DNA of 27,624 nt. It comes from Bacteroidales bacterium UBA1176. Its GTDB lineage: Bacteria > Bacteroidota > Bacteroidia > Bacteroidales > WCHB1-69. Under the pieces are notes generated by a model. That model saw nothing but the letters and a program-made list of their open reading frames with translations. It had not been told where the DNA came from and did no database searches. Position numbers and translations under genes: made by a program. Shown here piece after piece: positions 1 through 7,336 of the stretch (positions are counted from its first letter, which is position 1; each line of letters begins with the position of its first letter). The stretch is taken from the NCBI GenBank assembly GCA_002311645.1, contig DBYW01000042.1:13825-41448 (forward strand). Reading direction: 5' to 3'.

Positions 1-1921
1 TCAATGAATCCAAATCCACCGCCTCAATCTTGACGGGCTGATACACTTTCCGCACTTCGGCCAACTGAGGGTGCGGTTTCCGGTCGGGATCCACCAAGCC
101 GTTGATGCAGAAGTTGCCGTCGGAGGGCATATTCTCCCCGAAGTCGCCACCGTAGGCGTAGAACTCCCGACCTTGCGCATCCTTCGTCAGCAGACCCTGA
201 TCCACCCAGTCCCAGATGCAGCCGCCCTGCAGCTGCGGGTATTGGTAGATAGTGTCCCAGTAGTTTGAGAGGCCGCCGCAGCTGTTGCCCATCGCGTGCG
301 CGTACTCGCACATGATGAACGGACGGCTCTGCGGCTCGCGGGCGTAGCGGGCGAGGTAGTCCGCCGAGGGGTACATAATGGCCACGATGTCGGTGTTGCG
401 GTCGTAGAGGGCGCGCTCGTACTGCACGGGGCGGGTGCTGTCCTTGGCCTTCAGCCAGTCGTAGGCGGCCTCGTAGCAGACGCCGTTGCCCGACTCGTTG
501 CCCAACGACCAGACGATGATACACGGGTGGTTCTTGTCGCGCTCATACATATTGCGGACACGCGCCACCGTAGCCTCCTTGAAATCAGCGCGTTTCGCCA
601 ACGACTTCTCCCCGTAGCCCTGCGCGTGCGACTCGGCATTGGCCTCGTCGATGACGTAGAGACCGTAGTAGTCGCACAGGTTGTAAAATTCGGGGTCGTT
701 GGGGTAATGACTGGTGCGTACCGTGTTGATATTGTTGGCCTTCATCAACAGAATATCCTGCTCCATACGCTCTTTGGAGACCACGTGGCCCGTCTTAGGG
801 TCGTGCTCGTGGCGGTTCACCCCGCGGATGGTCACGGGCACGCCGTTCACCTTCAGTTGCCCGTCTTCGATGCGGATGTTGCGGAAACCGATGGGGATAG
901 TGTCTGATTCAATAATACGACAGGGCCGTTTAAGTGCAGTTCCTATCGGTTGACATAGTCTGATTGTCAATTGATAGAGATAGGGTTTCTCCGCAGTCCA
1001 GGTTTGCACATCGGGGATGGTGAAATGGAAATGGTGGGTTTGTTTGCCAATATTATTGAAATGAATATCCATCGTTTTCCGTAGAGACGTTTCATGAAAC
1101 GTCTCTACATTGACGGACAACGAAAATTCCGAATTTTCGGGTAAATTGTCCGCCAAATTCTCCACCGTCACCTCCACATCCAGGATACCCGTCTTATTAT
1201 GGGGATCCAAATCCGCCACCACCTTGTAATCCAAAATGTGCGTTTTGGGTTGGGCGTAGAGGGTAATACTGCGCTCGATGCCGCTCAGCCGCCAGAAATC
1301 CTGGCACTCGAAATAGGAGCCGTCGCTCCATTTGAAGACCTGCAGGGCGATGAGGTTGCGCCCCCCGAACTTCACAAACTTGGTGATATCGAACTCGGAG
1401 TTGGTCTTGGCATCCTCGCTATAGCCCACGAACTCGCCGTTCACCCAGAGGTAGAAGCAAGATTTTGCGCCCCCGATGTTGAGAATCACCTGCAGTGGTT
1501 CGTCATAATCATCGTCAATGTATATCCATCTTCTATAACTGCCCACAGCGTTGCCCTTCACGGGCACTTTGGGCAACTGGCTGTTGTCGAAGTCATTGGT
1601 GGTGTTCACATAAACGGGCACGCCATAGCCGTTCAGCTCCCAGTTACCGGGCACAGGGATGGTACCCCAGCCGCTATCGTCGTAGTCGGTGCGGAAGAAG
1701 TCTGTCGGCCGCTCGTCGGCGTTAGGCACATAGAGAAAGGACCATTGGCCGTCCAATGTAGAGACGCGCCATGGCACGTCTCTACGGTTTTGCGGGATAT
1801 TGGCCCTCGGGTAGAGCTTGTTCACCTCGAACACGGCGGGGTCCTGCCACTCGGTGAAGGTCTGCGCGGAGAGACCGAGGGAGAGACTCCATATTATGAT
1901 GTATAGCAGATGTTTTTTCAC
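1..1921 (-). CDS. lacZ: LacZ-type beta-galactosidase (GH2), 3' part cut off by window edge
   Basis: Glycoside hydrolase family 2 enzyme that cleaves terminal beta-galactosides, probably periplasmic. 640 codons are visible; family members of this type usually exceed 1,000 residues, so the C-terminal domains lie outside the window. The GTG start is at 1921: an in-frame TAA lies three codons upstream with no ATG between. A signal peptide follows (MKKHLLYIIIWSLSLGLSAQ). Next come the GH2 sugar-binding and Ig-like domains and then the TIM barrel, with NRHEHDPKTGHVV, the acid/base glutamate E476 in WSLGNESGNG and the nucleophile E539 in MCEYAHAMGNS, both as in E. coli LacZ. Two 28-bp palindromes sit in frame inside the coding sequence (1081-1108 and 1758-1785). 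It starts 29 bp after the GldM-C-like gene and may be co-transcribed with it. The family call is firm; the natural substrate (lactose or a glycan galactoside) is not visible. Confidence 0.93.
   Translation of the reverse strand, partial: MKKHLLYIIIWSLSLGLSAQTFTEWQDPAVFEVNKLYPRANIPQNRRDVPWRVSTLDGQWSFLYVPNADERPTDFFRTDYDDSGWGTIPVPGNWELNGYGVPVYVNTTNDFDNSQLPKVPVKGNAVGSYRRWIYIDDDYDEPLQVILNIGGAKSCFYLWVNGEFVGYSEDAKTNSEFDITKFVKFGGRNLIALQVFKWSDGSYFECQDFWRLSGIERSITLYAQPKTHILDYKVVADLDPHNKTGILDVEVTVENLADNLPENSEFSLSVNVETFHETSLRKTMDIHFNNIGKQTHHFHFTIPDVQTWTAEKPYLYQLTIRLCQPIGTALKRPCRIIESDTIPIGFRNIRIEDGQLKVNGVPVTIRGVNRHEHDPKTGHVVSKERMEQDILLMKANNINTVRTSHYPNDPEFYNLCDYYGLYVIDEANAESHAQGYGEKSLAKRADFKEATVARVRNMYERDKNHPCIIVWSLGNESGNGVCYEAAYDWLKAKDSTRPVQYERALYDRNTDIVAIMYPSADYLARYAREPQSRPFIMCEYAHAMGNSCGGLSNYWDTIYQYPQLQGGCIWDWVDQGLLTKDAQGREFYAYGGDFGENMPSDGNFCINGLVDPDRKPHPQLAEVRKVYQPVKIEAVDLDSL
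1081..1108. repeat. 28-bp palindromic element, copy 1 (perfect), in lacZ
   Basis: Begins GTAGAGACGTTTC and ends GAAACGTCTCTAC: a perfect 14+14 palindrome with no spacer. It shares the outer nine bases of both arms with the other two copies but has a different centre (TTTCATGAAA). It is read in frame in the Ig-like part of the beta-galactosidase as VETFHETSL. Confidence 0.85.
1758..1785. repeat. 28-bp palindromic element, copy 2, in lacZ
   Basis: Identical to the copy at 4286-4313. It lies near the N-terminus of the beta-galactosidase, where it is read as RRDVPWRVST, a different reading frame from the copy in the sigma fusion. The centre is CCATGG. Confidence 0.85.
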
Positions 1922-1950
1922 AATGATTTATTGAAATTTGCGTATGGAAT

Positions 1951-2598
1951 CTATTCAATAAAAACCGTCATATTTTCAATCACCCTGTCGCCGATAAAGG
2001 AGTGTACTTTGATTTCACGGAATGTGACGGAAGCGCGGGGTGGAAGCTTACAAATAACCTGTTGGACGGATTGCGGGATGGCGTCTCCTGTACAAACGGT
2101 ATCCACGACAACCTTGCCTTTACGAATAATAGTTATCCTAAAAGAAATCACTTTCCATTTTATATCATAAACAAACCCTTCGTGCATAGGTGCTCTTAAT
2201 ATGGGGTATTTCAACATCTCTTCCGCTGTGCAAAAGGTTTTGTGGGGATTGCAGACATTTGCACCGAGGACAGGAAAGGGATCCGGCACCTTATACACCC
2301 GGTATTTTGAAGAGCCTATCTCATTCATTGTTTTGGTGTCGAGGATGGAAACTGTCACCAATTTCCCTATCATAGAGTCTGGCGTAATCAGATAATAGCG
2401 GTCACCCTCCTGCTCGATGCGTCCGGCGGAAGCAACCACCGTGAGGTTTTCAGAATTACCATCGCTATGGAGAACCAAAGGGCAATGGTAATTGGCATAG
2501 ATAATTGCCGCCCGCATAGGCTCGACATAAGCGCAGTTTTGAGCAAAAAGAGCTGTGGTCAGAAACAGGACAAATATTAATAAAGGAATTTTTTTCAT
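1951..2598 (-). CDS. Exported protein resembling the GldM C-terminal domain
   Basis: 215-residue protein with an N-terminal signal peptide (MKKIPLLIFVLFLTTALFAQ) and no further membrane segment, so probably periplasmic. The mature part resembles the last domains of GldM/PorM, the periplasmic arm of the gliding/type IX secretion motor: an opening like 'VEPMRAAIIYANYHCPL', then YRVYKVPDPFPVLG, then VYDIKWKVISFRITIIRKG, and a C-terminal stretch ending PPRASVTFREIKVHS. These positions recall the GldM_C pattern (RVKRIPDP-P-V-G, F-v-SF-v). The N-terminal membrane helix and long coiled domain of true GldM are absent, so this is a stand-alone domain. Candidate upstream promoter elements lie at 2741-2748. 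lacZ follows after 29 bp. The similarity was judged by eye; it could be another small exported beta-sandwich protein. Confidence 0.55.
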   Translation of the reverse strand: MKKIPLLIFVLFLTTALFAQNCAYVEPMRAAIIYANYHCPLVLHSDGNSENLTVVASAGRIEQEGDRYYLITPDSMIGKLVTVSILDTKTMNEIGSSKYRVYKVPDPFPVLGANVCNPHKTFCTAEEMLKYPILRAPMHEGFVYDIKWKVISFRITIIRKGKVVVDTVCTGDAIPQSVQQVICKLPPRASVTFREIKVHSFIGDRVIENMTVFIE

Positions 2599-2740
2599 TA
2601 TAGGGTTATAAGTGATAAATAAAAGGGTATTATCATTCTAATGGTGTAAAGATACGTCTTTTCAATTTGAACATCTAATTCGTCGTAGGGTCACCCAATC
2701 GGCTAAAACGACGATGATGGCACCTATAACTATTGAAATG

Positions 2741-2748
2741 CAAAATTA
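2741..2748 (-). promoter_or_regulatory. Candidate -7 box (TAATTTTG) upstream of the GldM-C-like gene
   Basis: On the minus strand the sequence reads TAATTTTG, matching the Bacteroidetes -7 consensus TAnnTTTG. It would give a leader of roughly 135 nt before the ATG at 2598. No clear -33 TTTG box is seen at the right distance, and a second weaker candidate (TATCTTTA, near 2650) is closer to the gene, so this call is tentative. Confidence 0.3.
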
Positions 2749-2771
2749 CATTTTTTCGTCTTTATTATATG

Positions 2772-2857
2772 AAAATCTGCGATTCTTCCGGGAAAAATCT
2801 TCAAATCTTTGTAAAAAAATCTGCGATTTCAAATATTTGCGCATCTACAAATATTTG
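2772..2857. repeat. Short direct repeats and paired CAAATATTTG palindromes
   Basis: AAAATCTGCGATT occurs at 2772-2784 and again at 2816-2828. Immediately after the second copy, the perfect palindrome CAAATATTTG occurs twice (2830-2839 and 2848-2857), 8 bp apart. The function is unknown; it could be a decayed intergenic repeat or a protein-binding region. Confidence 0.5.
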
Positions 2858-2941
2858 ATAATATGTGTATTAAAAAACAAAAGAGTGTTGCGTTGAGATT
2901 GTAAGCAGAAGTCGTTATATGAAACTTCATCGGTGTCGGAT

Positions 2942-3868
2942 TCAAGGCTTTTCCATTACGATTTTCCCGCCGCCGTGAATGGTAACCTTCCCCAGCCCGG
3001 ATTTTTCAGTGAGGTAGGCGGTCCCCGTCACCGTAGCTATGATGTTGCCCACACCGCCGTGCGTGATGTGCGCGTTAGCGACTTTCAACAGCAGGTGGAC
3101 ATTTCCGACACCGACACTCTCCAAAGTCATCTCTTCCGCTTTGCCGTTCATCATCTTCAAATTGCCCGTACTCAGGATGCGCAATTCCAACCTTTTTGCC
3201 AAAACATTTTGAATTATGATGTCTCCCACGCTTTTGTTCTGGAGAATCAATTCATCGGTGGGGATGCTCATCAGGTTCACCGAAACGTCGCCAGCTCCCA
3301 TATTATTGACGATTAATGAATTGCTGACGTGGCTTCCCAAAATGTACACGCCACCTGCGCCGGAGTTGTTGATGAGCAGGGTCTGTTGCCGGATGGGATC
3401 GGGAGATGAGACCTTGATGTCACCTGCACCCTTGTTGTGCAGTTCCAATGACCCTTCGATTTTCAGGCATTGGAGGGTGCATTCGCCTGCGCCCGCGTTG
3501 ATGACCGTCAGATTGGGCTCGTCTCTCTTTTCCACCATCACATCACCCGCACCAAGCAGGGTCAATTTCTCCAAACGGGGCAAATGTATCTCCATCTGGA
3601 TTTTGTCTTTTTTCTCACGAGACGAACTCTTGTCCATATAGATGGAAAGTTTTCCGTCGGAAACCACAACATGAGTGTTCTCTATGAATTTGTAATCATT
3701 AGCCTTGATATTCACTTCATTACTTATGGCGCATTGTTTTATGACCACATCTCCAACGAATTTTATGTCCACGACAGTAAAAGGCTCCAAATCGGCATAG
3801 ATACGTGATTGAGCCGTTAGCACATTGATTGACAATAAAATTGAAATGATTAATACTAACTTTTTCAT
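2942..3868 (-). CDS. GIN-domain (DUF2807) exported solenoid protein
   Basis: 308-residue protein starting at the ATG at 3868; an upstream in-frame start would add nine residues ahead of the signal peptide and is less likely. The signal peptide is MKKLVLIISILLSINVLTAQ. It belongs to the putative auto-transporter adhesin, head GIN domain family, common in Bacteroidetes and of unknown function. The mature part shows about ten regularly spaced turns of about 20-30 residues, each carrying a glycine motif: GAGDVMV, GAGECTL, GAGDIKV, GAGGVYI, GAGDVSV, SVGDIII, STGNLKM, GVGNVHL, GVGNIIA, GLGKVTI. This is expected to form a right-handed beta-solenoid. It lies 46 bp after the sigma-factor fusion with no promoter of its own seen, so it is probably co-transcribed with that gene. 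It is likely periplasmic or outer-membrane associated. The family call is good; the role is unknown. Confidence 0.85.
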   Translation of the reverse strand: MKKLVLIISILLSINVLTAQSRIYADLEPFTVVDIKFVGDVVIKQCAISNEVNIKANDYKFIENTHVVVSDGKLSIYMDKSSSREKKDKIQMEIHLPRLEKLTLLGAGDVMVEKRDEPNLTVINAGAGECTLQCLKIEGSLELHNKGAGDIKVSSPDPIRQQTLLINNSGAGGVYILGSHVSNSLIVNNMGAGDVSVNLMSIPTDELILQNKSVGDIIIQNVLAKRLELRILSTGNLKMMNGKAEEMTLESVGVGNVHLLLKVANAHITHGGVGNIIATVTGTAYLTEKSGLGKVTIHGGGKIVMEKP

Positions 3869-3914
3869 CGATATGTTTTTATAGCGTAAGACCATGTTGT
3901 TAGGTTATTTTTGA

Positions 3915-5297
3915 TTACTGGCCAACCTCGATTCCAGTAGAATGGTCGATCCTTGGAATAAAGTCGCTCTTTTTATGTACCACAGGCACAACCTCTTTCC
4001 CGGACAAGTCAATGAAACCGTAGAAGTTTCCTTTCCGCACTAATGCGCAGCCGTCGCGGTAGAAACCGAACTTGCCGATTTCGTCGTACTGTGCGGGGAC
4101 CACCTCTTTGCCGGAGGAGTCCACAAACCCCTTGAACCCGAATATCTCCACCATTGCCCAGCCGGTCCGGTATTCATCAAACGGCTGGATATCAGAATAT
4201 TTCGGATACACCACGATATTTCCTTTTTCGTCTTGGAAACCATAGTAGCCGTTACGCTCGAACTTCCTCAGGCTATGGTGAGGAGGTAGAGACGCGCCAT
4301 GGCACGTCTCTACAACGTCGGATGCGGACGTTTCGGGCAATGGTGAAAGGGATGATTCGGTTCCTTTTACTTGCTGTTCAGGATATGTGGGGTCGGCGGT
4401 GGACGCGGGAATGGCGGACGCGATGAATCGCGGCCCTACTACTACGACGGCGGTATCGGTATTAACGATTGCGGTATCGGTTGCAACACACGTGGTTGCC
4501 ACCGTCTCCTGCGGGGTCGGGGCTGCGGGTGTAGGTGCGGGTTGCGCCTGCCATGCAACGACGGAGCCGGTCACGGCAGTGGCAACCACACCTGTGGCGA
4601 TGGCAGGTGCCTTGGCAGCAGAGAGTGTGAGCCAAAGGGAGGACTTCGGAACGGCAGCCCAATTGAGCGATGCCAATGGGGAGGGTGAGACAGGAGCCAC
4701 TGCCAATTTTTTCAGTTTGACAAGACAAAGTCGGTCGATGGCGTGACTTCGACGCGTGATCATCATCAAGATAGTCATAATGCCCAATTTTTTGGTTGAT
4801 TGTTTATCTTTCAGGATTTGCTGAAGTTGTGTTCGTGCCTCCGACAAATATCGTTTTGAACTCCGTATGCCAATCTGCAGTTTGTCGGCGATTTTCTTAT
4901 GGGTTTGTTTTTCAAAGACGTAGAGATTGAAAACCACCCGTTGGCGTTCGGGAAGGGCGCAAATGGCATCGAGAATTTCCGATTCGGTGAACTCATCGGG
5001 TTGCGGGGGCTCGTCGTGGCACGTCTCGTTCATAACGGGATGCGGAGCGTTGTCAATGGACAAAAATTGCGGTTGCCTGCGCAGATAGTCCAACGTGTTG
5101 TTCAGGTTGAGCCGCATCAGCCATCCCTCGAAACTGCCGAGGTGGCGGTAGCTTCCCGATTTCTCGATGGCTTTGAGAATCGCGTCGTGCGCAAGGTCCT
5201 CTGCCACCGCACGGTCGCCCACATAACGGAGGTTGACGCCAATCATCTTGGCGATGTTCTTGTGATATGTCTTTTCCCAAAAGGTCTGTGAGCGCAT
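3915..5297 (-). CDS. ECF sigma factor fused to a transmembrane segment and WG repeats
   Basis: 460 residues from the ATG at 5297. A TTG eight codons upstream is possible but falls inside the candidate -7 box. Residues about 1-165 form an ECF sigma-70 factor: region 2 with AEDLAHDAILKAIEK and GSFEGWLMRLNLNNTLDYLR, and region 4 with ALPERQRVVFNLYVFEKQTH and a helix-turn-helix KKIADKLQIGIRSSKRYLSEA. A basic, partly hydrophobic stretch follows, then one probable membrane helix (about 230-250, APAIATGVVATAVTGSVVAW), a Pro/Ala/Thr-rich linker, and about three WG repeats (about 348-445; units such as FKGFVDSSGKEVVP and FYGFIDLSGKEVVP). This suggests a membrane-tethered sigma factor with a sensory domain outside the cytoplasm. 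A 28-bp palindrome (4286-4313) is translated inside the linker. The GIN gene follows. Both domain calls are firm; the signal and any release step are unknown. Confidence 0.85.
   Translation of the reverse strand: MRSQTFWEKTYHKNIAKMIGVNLRYVGDRAVAEDLAHDAILKAIEKSGSYRHLGSFEGWLMRLNLNNTLDYLRRQPQFLSIDNAPHPVMNETCHDEPPQPDEFTESEILDAICALPERQRVVFNLYVFEKQTHKKIADKLQIGIRSSKRYLSEARTQLQQILKDKQSTKKLGIMTILMMITRRSHAIDRLCLVKLKKLAVAPVSPSPLASLNWAAVPKSSLWLTLSAAKAPAIATGVVATAVTGSVVAWQAQPAPTPAAPTPQETVATTCVATDTAIVNTDTAVVVVGPRFIASAIPASTADPTYPEQQVKGTESSLSPLPETSASDVVETCHGASLPPHHSLRKFERNGYYGFQDEKGNIVVYPKYSDIQPFDEYRTGWAMVEIFGFKGFVDSSGKEVVPAQYDEIGKFGFYRDGCALVRKGNFYGFIDLSGKEVVPVVHKKSDFIPRIDHSTGIEVGQ
4286..4313. repeat. 28-bp palindromic element, copy 3, in the sigma-fusion linker
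   Basis: GTAGAGACG...CGTCTCTAC, identical in all 28 bases and in orientation to the copy at 1758-1785. On the minus (coding) strand the arms pair completely if one G-T wobble is allowed. It is translated in frame in the linker just ahead of the WG repeats, as part of VETCHGASL. Confidence 0.85.
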
Positions 5298-5318
5298 CCT
5301 CTTTTTTAAATGATGACG

Positions 5319-5326
5319 CAAAGATA
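5319..5326 (-). promoter_or_regulatory. Candidate -7 box (TATCTTTG) of the sigma-fusion gene
   Basis: On the minus strand the sequence reads TATCTTTG, a full match to TAnnTTTG, 21 bp before the ATG at 5297. It overlaps the alternative TTG start, which argues for the ATG. A purine-rich AAGAGG directly precedes the ATG. A -33 element is not clear. Confidence 0.5.
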
Positions 5327-5469
5327 CAAAAAGGGGCCAAATGGAATTTAAGGTCCCGAAAATCTATTTAAGCACGAGTTGCCGAATCCCAGATGGATAT
5401 TCTGTCGCTTGCGGGATAAAGGCGGAGGTCTTTTTTGGCATCTGCGCAGCTGGATATGACGTCAAGGAG

Positions 5470-5940
5470 TCAGTGGTGGTAAGGTTCGCCGTGCAGGATG
5501 GTGAAGGCGCGATAGAGTTGTTCGGCGAAGATGAGCCGCGTCATGATGTGGGGGAAGGTGAGCTGCGAGAGGGCGATCTTGAAGTTCTGGCGGGCATAGA
5601 CCGCCTCGGAGAAGCCGTAGGCGCCGCCGATGACGAACACCAACGCCTTCTGCCCCGTGTTGGCCTGCTGCTGGATGAACTGCGCGAACTTTTCCGACGT
5701 GAACTCCCTGCCCCGCTCATCGAGGAGCACTACCACGTCTCCGGGTTCTATCTTCTTGAGGATCAGTTCGCCCTCTCGCTTCTTTTGCTCGTCTTGCGAC
5801 AAGGATTTGGTGCTCTTGAGGTAGGGGATGGCAATCGGCTCATACACCGTATAGAAGCGTAACTTCTTGGTGTATTGCTGGATGGCTTCGTCAAACACGT
5901 CGCCATCCGTGCGCCCGATCCATATCAGTTTGATTTTCAT
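5470..5940 (-). CDS. rlmH: 23S rRNA (pseudouridine-1915-N3)-methyltransferase RlmH
   Basis: 156 residues, the usual RlmH length. A SPOUT-class methyltransferase that uses S-adenosylmethionine to methylate pseudouridine 1915 in helix 69 of 23S rRNA on assembled 70S ribosomes. Visible family signatures are MKIKLIWIGRT at the start, VVLLDERGREFTSEKFA in the middle, FVIGGAYGFSE (the knotted cofactor-binding loop), and the C-terminal LSQLTFPHIMTRLIFAEQLYRA ending in PYHH. It follows the nucleoside permease gene by 45 bp and is followed by a 172-bp gap containing the promoter of the sigma-fusion gene. Nothing is unusual about the protein. Confidence 0.97.
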   Translation of the reverse strand: MKIKLIWIGRTDGDVFDEAIQQYTKKLRFYTVYEPIAIPYLKSTKSLSQDEQKKREGELILKKIEPGDVVVLLDERGREFTSEKFAQFIQQQANTGQKALVFVIGGAYGFSEAVYARQNFKIALSQLTFPHIMTRLIFAEQLYRAFTILHGEPYHH

Positions 5941-5985
5941 GTTCTTTCAAGAGCATCAAGTTGTTCAATGTTGTCTTAAAAACGT

Positions 5986-7296
5986 TTATTTCTCTTCTTT
6001 GTAGCGGAAGGCGAAGATAAAGGTCACGGCCACGACTAATGCATACGCGGCGAATAGGAACCAGGAGGTCTGCCATCCGTGCCAGACATTCATTGCCAGC
6101 GCCTCTTTCGCGGCAGCCGTCATCGTCTCACGCGCACCTTCCGCCAAGCCGTGAAAGTTCGAGAAGACGAACTTGTTGACTACCAGTTGTGCACCCAAAG
6201 TGCCAATGGTGGCGCCGATACCGTTGGTCATCAGCATGAAAAGACCTTGGGCGGAGGAACGGATGTCGGAACTGGTCTCCTTGTCCACGAACAGCGATCC
6301 GCTGATGTTGAAGAAGTCGAACGCCACCCCGTACACGATGCAGGAGAGGACGAACAACCATACGCCCGGACCGGGATTGCCCAGGCCGAAGAATCCGAAA
6401 CGTAGTACCCACGCGAACATGGCGATGAGCATCACCTTCTTGATGCCGAAACGTTTCATGAAGAATGGTATCAGCAAAATACACAGGGTTTCGGAAATTT
6501 GGGAGAGCGAAATCAAGATGTTGGCGTGCTGCACTCCGAACGTCTCGGCATACTCAGGAATGTGCTTGAAACTGGAAAGGAAGGGGTTCGCGAAGCCGTT
6601 GGTGATTTGAAGGGAAACGCCAAGTAACATTGAAAAAATGAAAAAGACGGCCATCTTAGGATCTTTAAAAAGGGTAAAGGCTTTAAGACCAAGAACTTCT
6701 ACGACGGATTTCTTCTCCGAAGATTGGCTGGTAGGGCAATGGGGCAGGCTGAAGGCATAAGCGGCCAACGCTAATCCGATGCTGCCGCTGACCACGAATT
6801 GTGCTGCGGAATCTTGGAAGCCGAGAATGTCCACAATCCACATGGTGACGATGAATCCGATGGTACCGAACACGCGGATGGGTGGGAAGTTTTTCACCGT
6901 GTCCATGCCTGCTTTTTCCAAGGCATTGTAAGCCACAGAGTTGGATAATGCCAACGTGGGCATATAGAAAGCTACGCCCAACGTGTAGAGGGTGAAAAGC
7001 GGACCAAATTGGACAGCATCACCGGCGTTGAGACCGTAAAGTCCGGCGGCAATCATGGCCAAGCCCGCGATGCCGTGACTGATGCCTAACATCTTTTGTG
7101 CCGGAATCCACTTGTCGGCCACAATTCCGATGAGGGCGGGCATGAAGATAGAGACGATGCCTTGGATGGAGTAAAAGATTCCGATGTTCCGGCCTAAGCC
7201 GTGTGAGAACAAGAATGTTCCCATGCAGGTCAGATAGGCTCCCCAGATGGCAAACTGGAGGAAATTCATGATGATGAGCCGAATTTTCAATTGCAT
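5986..7296 (-). CDS. nupG: NupG-type nucleoside:H+ symporter (MFS)
   Basis: 436 residues with about twelve hydrophobic segments, an inner-membrane major facilitator of the nucleoside:H+ symporter family (NupG/XapB). Strong matches to E. coli NupG are visible along the length: MQLKIRLIIMNFLQFAIWGAYL, MPALIGIVADKWIPAQK, KNFPPIRVFGTIGFIVTMWIV, FFIFSMLLGVSLQITNGF, HANILISLSQISETLCIL and VYGVAFDFFNISGSLFVDKE. It probably imports purine and pyrimidine nucleosides with protons. The start at MQLKIR aligns with the NupG N-terminus. It lies 40 bp after the FAH-family gene. The family assignment is strong; the exact substrate range is inferred. Confidence 0.93.
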   Translation of the reverse strand: MQLKIRLIIMNFLQFAIWGAYLTCMGTFLFSHGLGRNIGIFYSIQGIVSIFMPALIGIVADKWIPAQKMLGISHGIAGLAMIAAGLYGLNAGDAVQFGPLFTLYTLGVAFYMPTLALSNSVAYNALEKAGMDTVKNFPPIRVFGTIGFIVTMWIVDILGFQDSAAQFVVSGSIGLALAAYAFSLPHCPTSQSSEKKSVVEVLGLKAFTLFKDPKMAVFFIFSMLLGVSLQITNGFANPFLSSFKHIPEYAETFGVQHANILISLSQISETLCILLIPFFMKRFGIKKVMLIAMFAWVLRFGFFGLGNPGPGVWLFVLSCIVYGVAFDFFNISGSLFVDKETSSDIRSSAQGLFMLMTNGIGATIGTLGAQLVVNKFVFSNFHGLAEGARETMTAAAKEALAMNVWHGWQTSWFLFAAYALVVAVTFIFAFRYKEEK

Positions 7297-7336
7297 ATAG
7301 CGGATGTTTTGAAAAGTTGTTTGTCAATAGGTCGTT

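Larger units (their letters stand above)
2599..2941. other. 343-bp AT-rich intergenic region, no convincing gene
   Basis: This stretch separates the GIN-domain gene from the GldM-C-like gene. It is clearly AT-richer than its surroundings. It holds a 13-base direct repeat (AAAATCTGCGATT at 2772-2784 and 2816-2828), two copies of the 10-bp palindrome CAAATATTTG (2830-2839, 2848-2857), a candidate -7 box on the minus strand (2741-2748), and a small imperfect hairpin formed by CGTCGT (2681-2686) and ACGACG (2708-2713). A 60-codon plus-strand reading frame at 2714-2896 has no recognisable features and is judged spurious. Confidence 0.6.

Noticed and set aside
2714..2896. 60-codon plus-strand reading frame in the AT-rich intergenic region
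   Set aside because: AT-rich sequence with many Lys/Ile/Phe codons, no ribosome-binding site or family features, and overlap with repeat sequence.
5017..5027. Possible half copy of the 28-bp palindrome (TGGCACGTCTC) within the sigma gene
   Set aside because: Only 11 bases match and the other arm is missing, so it could be chance; not called as a fourth copy.
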